A stretch of DNA of 64,000 bases, taken from Collybia mongolica (taxonomy: Eukaryota; Basidiomycota; Agaricomycetes; Agaricales; Clitocybaceae). The translations under genes and the position numbers were made by a program. A model generated the notes under the pieces. It was not told where the DNA came from. It made no database searches and saw only the letters and a list, made by a program, of their open reading frames with translations. Positions 58,055 to 64,000 of the stretch are shown piece by piece. Location of the stretch: contig JAAXNY010000012.1 of the NCBI GenBank assembly GCA_013420905.1, forward strand, positions 620,001 to 684,000, read 5' to 3'. Each line of letters opens with the position of its first letter. The first letter of the stretch is position 1.

Positions 58055-59738
58055 CTAATATTCCATATAACCCTCCCTGCTCTGGACATCCCAATAGGAT
58101 AGCGGCATCACTTTCAGCTCCAACACCAAGCCCTGCTTCTCATATTGTTGAAGCGAAAGCTGAACCTCTACAAGCGCGTCTATCCACTCCTTCGAAACAA
58201 ACAAGGACGCATGGCGAATATTGGATACCGGTTTTTGCTGGGGAGGGGCGGTCAGCCACCTCGATCTGACCATATTGGAGAATGAATCGTATGGCAGGGT
58301 GCTCGTCGGACCCGCATGGACGACGAGCTTTTCGAGTTTTGGGAGGTAGAGCATGGATTTGGCGTGGATGGGGTCGCGGGTGAGCCGCGTGAACGTCTTG
58401 AGGCAGTCGTCGTGGTTTCGCAGTTCGAGTTCCCTGATACTCGGGGACTCGCAGAGCAAGACGATAAGGTCTTCTGTGCGGATGGCGCCATTGTTAACGC
58501 TGAGGGATGTGAGGAGCGGTGGTCGGTGCAGGGTCTTAACGTTAAAGCCCCACCCTCCATCCTCGAGACTCAGGTCGAGATGAGTGAGCGAAGGAAATTC
58601 GAGGTTTTCGAGCAACCAGGCAGGCGGCTTGTGCATAGGCGAGGAGGATATTTGTTCGACATTGTTGCAGTGTACTATTCTCAGAGTCGTCAGACATGGG
58701 AAAACTGTGTTGTCAAAGGTCGTTGTGACGGGGCTGTCAAATTGGCTAGTTTCTTGGAGGACAAAAACGCCATGCTGTAGTGTAATGCATTGGCGAAAAA
58801 GAGTTGCCCATTTTACAGGTTGGAGGCTGGCGATGGTGAGATGTGTCAACTGTGCCCAGGGGAAAAAGACTGTGGGTTCCGTTACCAGAGACAAAGACAC
58901 AAGAGACACGCGTTTAAGGCGGGGAGCATTGGAAAATACGGTCGGTTCCGAATCTGTCTCCCCAAGGCTAAAACGGAGGAAAGCCGACTCGAGGTATGGT
59001 AGCCTGTCGGATGGAAGCGTGAGGAACGCCCCAAAGTCGGCAGCATCCCAACTACGGAGATCCAGACGACGCAGGCGATGGGTGTATGGGAGCAGGATGT
59101 GTGAAATCAACTCTGGAGCCTCCTCACATGTCTCCGTCGAAAGTTCCACTTCACAGGTATAGTCTATGAGCGAATTCTTCCCAACCCTAGACATCCATTC
59201 TTTGGCGACATTCCCGTGCTTAGATGACGTGCTTCCGTCGCCATCCGGGCTTTCGTAGTTGACGTGCATCGTGAAGTCTTCCCAGAGTTTCGACAGGCCC
59301 AGGGCGATCTCTCTCCACCGAGAGCATACCTGCCCGAGGAGTAGAGGGGCCTGGTGGCGGGAAGGCGTCCGACAACGCGTGTCGGGGAGACAGTGGAGGA
59401 AGATCTCCCCTAAAATCTCTGTGGGTAGGCGGCGAAAGGGAGAAAGGAGCGAGGTGCAGACCGCTGCCTGCGATTCTCGCAGACTTCGTTGATCCAGCAG
59501 CCAAGCAAGTTCCGCATTCAAGTCCGCGATTCTGTCGTCCAATACATCTACTTCCCCTCGGCACAAGGCGCGGAAGGAATTGAGCTTCTGGGCTTGCGCG
59601 TTTGAGGGAGCATTATTTGATTCTCGCAGGTGGCGAATTTCCGGCGAAACTGTGTATTCCTGGAATGGACGAACGGGTCGGAATTAGCCTGATGACGTGG
59701 ACTGAATAACATACCATATCTGCGATTTCCCATGCCAT
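58055..59738 (-). CDS. F-box protein, 542 aa (intact paralog of 8007-9686)
   Basis: Start ATG at 59738; exon 1 (59738-59715) encodes MAWEIADM; intron 59660-59714; exon 2 59659-58055. A short helix (RGEVDVLDDRIADLNAEL) leads to the F-box FRRLPTEILGEIFLHCLPD and the trailing family motif APLLLGQVCSRWREIALGL, SKLWEDFTMHVNY. The C-terminal ~400 residues are irregular leucine-rich repeats (LLPYTHRLRRLDLRSWDAAD, FPWAQLTHLTIASLQPVKWA, LLTSLSVNNGAIRTEDLIVL), with the subfamily tail KEWIDALVEVQL and REGYMEY. Shares intron position and alignment across its whole length with the damaged gene at 8007-9686. Predicted partner Skp1 through the F-box; substrate unknown. Apparently intact. Confidence 0.92.
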
Positions 59739-60799
59739 GGTTTTAGTTGAAGAAATGTTCGGCCGATTAAAATTTGAGGATGCGCTCGCGAAAAAAAAAT
59801 CAGAGGGCAAGGGTACGATTTGTGGGTTGTTCGGGTCGTCAGTGCGGTTTGACGACCCTAATATTTTCTTGCAGCGACCCTTTGACGGATCGGGAAAGTC
59901 CGGACAGGCGCTGACAGTGGAAAACGATGTGGGCTGTGAATTTGTGATGAAACGACGAGTTGCTAGACATTGCGATTATTGATATAGTTCCTATATATAT
60001 AAAGGATAGGTGTCAGATACACAACCCACATGAAAATCCTACGCTGATGGTTGCGGCCCTGGTATAAAGGGTGTCGTTAAATTATAACGTAGCACCGACG
60101 CAGGATGTAGTCATCAGCAGACCTGAAGGGACTCCCTGTTTAGTTCTTGTCCTTTATACATAGGGTGTTCAGGGTGGATTTGCTTGGATGTTACTCTGAT
60201 CAGGGAATGTGAGCTCTAGCCTAGCGGTTTCGTGTTCAGTAACACTGTCTGGGCATGCAAAGGAACTATAACGCAACGCCTCCAGTCCAGGAATTTTCAT
60301 GCGTGCGAGATTCTTCTGTCACTGATAAGTTCCACGATACTTCGAGCCTTCATGAGCCGCGGAGCTATCATAGAATATGGGGAAAGGCGACGCGTGGTTT
60401 CTCTGGGTAAGAAATACGAAATCGTTCTAACAGACGTGAAAGTTCATGCGTATATGGTGACACGTGCAGCATACAGTATATAAGCTAGATCCGGACAAGT
60501 AGACCTACAGGAACAAATTTAACGGACGAACCGAGAACAGGCAAAGCTAAATTCATATCACGTGACGGTCATTCCAACGCGCGTGATCGGACGCGTCAAG
60601 GTCTGAAACTACACGCCCAGGTGTCAGATAAGAAACAGTTCAGCCCCAAATGCGTGCACCGTGCCCGTAGATGAATCCTGACATTCCAAATACAATATTT
60701 CATACAATGTAGTCATTAATTAAAAAGATGGCTATAGTATTTGTTAGATTATATTTAACGACGTTGATCGCATGCAGCAGGAGAGAAGGCGCATGTCGC
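59739..60799. other. Intergenic, no gene seen
   Basis: About 1.06 kb upstream of the F-box gene and downstream of a minus-strand membrane protein. A TATATATAAAG-type run at about 59993-60003 could serve the F-box gene, but at 255 bp it is farther than usual. No coding support. Confidence 0.45.
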
Positions 60800-61950
60800 C
60801 TAAGCTTCTTCTTTTATCCGCTCCCATCCCGGTTCTGATTGTAATTCTTCTCTCTTAGTTTCCCTCGTCTTCTCTCTTCTTCTGGCATTTCCTGCCACCT
60901 TTTCCGCCCACCATCTCTTCTCTTCTACCCTTCCCCTCCTCACTAGTAACCAGCATCCGAATGCGGCCACACCCAACCATAAAAATAGTTGTCCCAATAC
61001 CCAGCCGAAAGCAAAATGCAGTGGGCTACCCCATGTGACGGCAGCAGTGACGGCAGCATAAATTATGGACTGTAGAGTCCAGTAAACGGTGAGTTGGAAC
61101 ATGAGACGTTGAAACGGTCGTGAGGCCGCATATCTGAAATAACAAGTATTGGCTCGTGCGTTGTTATAAGGTTCGTAAGGTACTCGCCTTTTGTGTAATT
61201 GCACACGAAATTCGCGACCATTCTTGAAATCCACTGAGCCCATGTCCTCAATGGTGTAGAACACCGCTGGCTTCATTAGCGTTCCTCGCGGGTCTGACGA
61301 ACACCGGCAGAACAACTTCAACCCTAGAAGGGAGTAGAAAAAAACAAGGCCGATGGAGGAAATTAACATCATGGTGGACATTAAAAAGAAATCGCTATTT
61401 ATTAACAAGGATATTCACCCAGAATTAAAAATCAGTGAAAATTCGAGATGAGGCCAACTAGAAGCTCACTAAAAGGCAATAGCGGGCGCAATAGCAAGAG
61501 GGATCGCGAAAACGAGGAGAGCGAATGTATAAGTCCACATCACGAAGTCGAGATGCCACCATACATCGCTCCCAGTGGGTCCATATACACGTCGGAATCG
61601 AACCACTATGATGATGCAGTATCAATACCGTGAAATTCTGCTACAAGATTGTCTTACGTCGGTAAAGCCTGAACGGCGCATCGAAGCATGACGAAAGCCC
61701 GAGGGCAGCCGAAGAAATGCCAATCAGCTCTTTGGTTGTTATACCCGTAACTGTAATCAAAACGTCGAACTTTAACATCTGTTCAACGGTATGATTGGAA
61801 GTAAGACGAACCTTCCTGGAGAAGATAAAAGAGGAGGACAGGAATGACAACATTAAAAAACACAAGAAATGCAAAGTATAGCAAGATGGAAGTCCATCTA
61901 AATGAGAAATGCAACGGAGGTAAGACTTCCGTCTCGACGTCGTCGGACAT
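60800..61950 (-). CDS. Polytopic membrane protein, unknown family, 302 aa
   Basis: Exons 61950-61812, 61750-61658, 61605-61470, 61394-61188 and 61133-60800 join in exact phase. The start chosen is the first ATG in frame with the membrane part (MSDDVETEVLPPLHFSFRWT); in-frame sequence upstream lacks ATG. Helices: SILLYFAFLVFFNVVIPVLL, IGISSAALGLSSCF, DFVMWTYTFALLVFAIPLAI, MMLISSIGLVFFYSLLGL, FQLTVYWTLQSIIYAAVTA and FAFGWVLGQLFLWLGVAAF. Conserved-looking loops include FDAPFRLYRLVRFRRVYGP, KPAVFYTIEDMGSVDFKNG and FRVQLHKR. The C-terminus is basic and hydrophilic (RRREKTRETKREELQSE). The fourth intron (61134-61187) has a GC donor (GCGAGT); being 54 nt and stop-free, it could also be retained. I recall similar unannotated mushroom proteins but no function. 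Confidence 0.82.
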
Positions 61951-62447
61951 CGTCCTCGTCGAAGAGGGTGTTGTCTCGTATTTTGCGACGTCATCCGCTC
62001 GGAGCGGAGTCGATTTTTCACGATCTGCCGTTGGCCTTGCCGACCTCAACTTGTCTCAGCCTGACTCATCGTCTGAAATTCTGGTACTCACATCGTCGAG
62101 GTTATGGTGAAAGTTCTGTTCTTCCCCCCATCTGGCACCAAAATCTCGTATTTTACTAAATGTCGATGGTGAAGGTGGAGTTCTTATTTTTGGCTGGCTT
62201 GTTGCATCATTATGAACTCATACGCTAAAGGACTCTAACTCGCGCCAGTGGAACCTTCGAGAGACTCCACCTGTGTGCACTCCCGGGTGTGACGACGATA
62301 CATGCTTATACTACAAGTCCTTCCAGTCGCACCTGTCAGTCCACTTTCATTCCTCCCATTCTTTACCCCCTGACCTATCGCACCGAACCTAGAGTTCAAG
62401 AGCTATCACAGTTGCCAAGCCAAGAATTACCCAAGAAGAAATCTAAA
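61951..62447. other. Divergent promoter region between two membrane-protein genes
   Basis: About 500 bp between start codons on opposite strands. It may include an unrecognised 5' exon of the minus-strand gene, because an in-frame, non-ATG extension (reading ADDVAKYETTPSS) lies at 61951-62049. No TATA box is obvious. Confidence 0.4.
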
Positions 62448-63454
62448 ATGCCTGTCATCTGGGGCTTCGATCTTTCCCACATGAGCTGGGGAGCTTTTGG
62501 CCACAGAAAGATGTTTGATAGGCGGTGGTATTTGCGGAGAGAACGGTTTAGTAAGCGTTTACGCTCTTGGACGTTTTTTACGGTCTAACCCATATATCCT
62601 GGCAGTTGTTTACCAAGTACATCCATTTTGCGTCGCTGGGGATGTTTTATTGACTCATAGGTTCTAGCTCGCTATGCTCATCTGCCTCGCGGCCGAGGTG
62701 AGTACTTTCTTTCGTCATTACATCCATCACCATGTTCAATGTCCCACCAGTGCACTGCGACTTACTCACTCGCGAAGTACCAATCCCAACAAGACAATAT
62801 TGAGTCTCTCGATGTGGATGCTGCAGTTCACAACAATGACCTCATCGCTGCGCAATGCCTCACTATCGTCTTCTGCGTTTTCGTTGCAACGCTCTTCGGA
62901 GCGGATTTCTTTTTTCTAGTGTTTTGGCCCGGTCGTCGGTATCCCCATTGGTACAATACCATAAAAAAGTCTCTAGCGGTAGGCATCACAACAGGTCTCA
63001 TCGCCGCTGCCTTTATGAGCACAGTGCGTCGATGTTCTTTCCACCTTTCGCAACGCCTTCGAAATGAAATAATCTAGATCGTTGTCGCTTCTCATGGAGC
63101 GTTCATTACCGGGGTATCGTTGGAGCAAGCCCAACAATATGAACATTACTTTTTTAGGCCACCCCTACGTAAGTCGGGAATATTCTTGCCTGCCTCAATA
63201 TATGAATGCTTATTTTTGAACCAGGTTACAAAGATTGGGCTGTCAACGTCGCATACGTTGTCCTTCTCTGGATCGGCCTTGTATTTACATTTGCCTCGTA
63301 CGTGTTGTTATCGTGATTGAACCTCCGTTGAAACCACTTTCATAGAACCGTACTCATGTTCAAAGTTGACAAACATGTTGAGCGATACGGCGCAGAAGCG
63401 ATGTGGGAGGAAGGAGAAAAAGATCCACGCGAAGTTTCACTCACACCACCTAAC
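62448..63454 (+). CDS. Polytopic membrane protein with 11-nt microexon, 229 aa
   Basis: Function not recognised. Exons 62448-62550, 62606-62616, 62668-62697, 62751-63023, 63078-63168, 63225-63297 and 63346-63454 sum to 230 codons in phase. N-terminus MPVIWGFDLSHMSWGAFGHR, then RRWYLRRERF. The 11-nt exon supplies IVYQ and the next exon LAMLICLAAE. TM-like segments: LAMLICLAAECTATYSL, LTIVFCVFVATLFGADFFFL, LAVGITTGLIAAAFMSTIV and VNVAYVVLLWIGLVFTFAS. The C-terminal tail is charged (KVDKHVERYGAEAMWEEGEK). No other splice choice I tried around 62550-62750 keeps the frame. It is divergent from the minus-strand membrane protein, so co-regulation is possible. Confidence 0.7.
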
Positions 63455-63692
63455 TAGAAAGGAGTAGCTGTTATATCGTCGGGTTTTATATTATGTCGGC
63501 TTTCTTAATATGAACGTTACGATACTAACATACGTTAGAACCAGGCACCGACCCCATATTTTTACTCTGTTCAATACTCAAGTAGTCTCTTTTCCTGGTT
63601 AACTAAGTATGTTATTTACGATGGAAGACACTGAAGGTTGTGCGGACTTCGTGGCATTTGTCTAATACGAATTACATTGAAATAATGTTATC

Positions 63693-63779
63693 GGCCGTGT
63701 GGCGAAATGGCATCGCGTCTGACTACGACTGCGACAGCATCCTATCAGGAGATTGTAGGTTCGAGACCTACCTCGGTCA
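63693..63779 (+). tRNA. tRNA-Arg (anticodon ACG) with ~15-nt intron
   Basis: The acceptor 5' strand GGCCGTG starts at 63693. The D-arm is GCGA...TCGC, and the anticodon stem CTGA/TCAG carries loop CTACGA with anticodon ACG at 63724-63726. A canonical intron begins one base after the anticodon (about 63728-63742). The T-arm is GTAGG-TTCGAGA-CCTAC and the acceptor 3' strand CTCGGTC with discriminator A. A T run at 63783-63787 serves as the RNA polymerase III terminator. The A and B boxes are in place. The acceptor stem has one T-T mismatch (pair 6-67) and one G-T pair. Confidence 0.88.
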
Positions 63780-64000
63780 ATATTTTTGCCACTCTTTAAT
63801 TACAAAGCATCAGATTCTAGACTCACCTCGGCACGAACGTTTTTCCTCTTTCGGGCCTCTCAAAGGTTAATTCACCAACGTATCAAAAATTGAATTGAAG
63901 ATCTTTGGTGGTGACAACAAATAGTAAATAATAAACAATGTAAAAAGTGAAAGGCAACTAAAGGCTCCATCCATGATGTCAGTGTCAGACCGCTCATCCT

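Overview
The window is nuclear DNA of a filamentous basidiomycete, most likely an Agaricomycete. Coding sequence is cut by many short GT-AG introns of about 42-64 nt. TATA boxes lie 45-90 bp upstream of several start codons. The gene content (DUF6593, F-box/LRR paralogs, a casein-kinase-1-like kinase with an altered HRD motif, small secreted proteins, DUF7702-type membrane proteins) is typical of mushroom genomes. There is no bacterial, organellar or viral block and no CRISPR array. Exon models were built by hand from splice signals, reading phase and protein family resemblance. Models called intact have exon lengths that sum to a multiple of three.

Layout. 0-1.2 kb: AT-rich repeats, including a 34-bp-arm palindrome. 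1.2-4.5 kb (-): secreted GH31 alpha-glucosidase, 13 exons, one single-base frame lesion. 6.0-7.6 kb (-): multiply frameshifted relic of an unrecognised gene. 8.0-9.7 kb (+): F-box gene with one frame lesion, paralogous to the intact gene at 58.1-59.7 kb. 10.4-12.8 kb (+): long-chain acyl-CoA synthetase. 13.7-16.8 kb (+): large disordered/coiled-coil protein. 17.7-19.1 kb (+): CK1-like pseudokinase. 19.6-20.1 kb (+): small secreted protein, probably broken. 22.1-22.7 kb (+): DUF6593 protein. 28.7-31.4 kb (-): C2H2 zinc-finger regulator of MSN2/RGM1/USV1 type with huge low-complexity regions, flanked by about 6 kb (downstream) and more than 7 kb (upstream) of gene-poor, microsatellite-rich DNA. 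39.2-40.9 kb (-): lariat-debranching enzyme Dbr1. 43.0-43.5 kb (-): pseudogene of a secreted decapeptide-repeat protein. 44.4-45.3 kb (-): membrane-anchored GNAT acetyltransferase. 46.3-47.4 kb (+): BTB/POZ protein. 48.0-48.9 and 53.2-54.2 kb (+): two DUF7702-like multi-TM paralogs flanking a secreted GH43 hydrolase (51.3-52.5 kb). 56.3-57.8 kb (+) and 58.1-59.7 kb (-): two F-box proteins converging tail to tail. 60.8-62.0 (-) and 62.4-63.5 kb (+): divergent pair of membrane proteins. 63.7 kb: intron-containing tRNA-Arg.

The genes do not form one pathway. GH31 and GH43 fit extracellular carbohydrate use, the acyl-CoA synthetase fits lipid activation, and Dbr1 serves the intron-dense genome. 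The F-box, BTB, DUF6593, CK1-like and small secreted genes belong to the lineage-expanded accessory set. The striking theme is several genes complete except for one or a few small indels, which could be real decay, an alternative haplotype, or uncorrected base-calling error. No convincing multi-gene novel system was found. The most unusual items are the decapeptide-repeat secreted relic, the HNG pseudokinase, and the low-complexity regulator with its very long compositionally distinct flanks.
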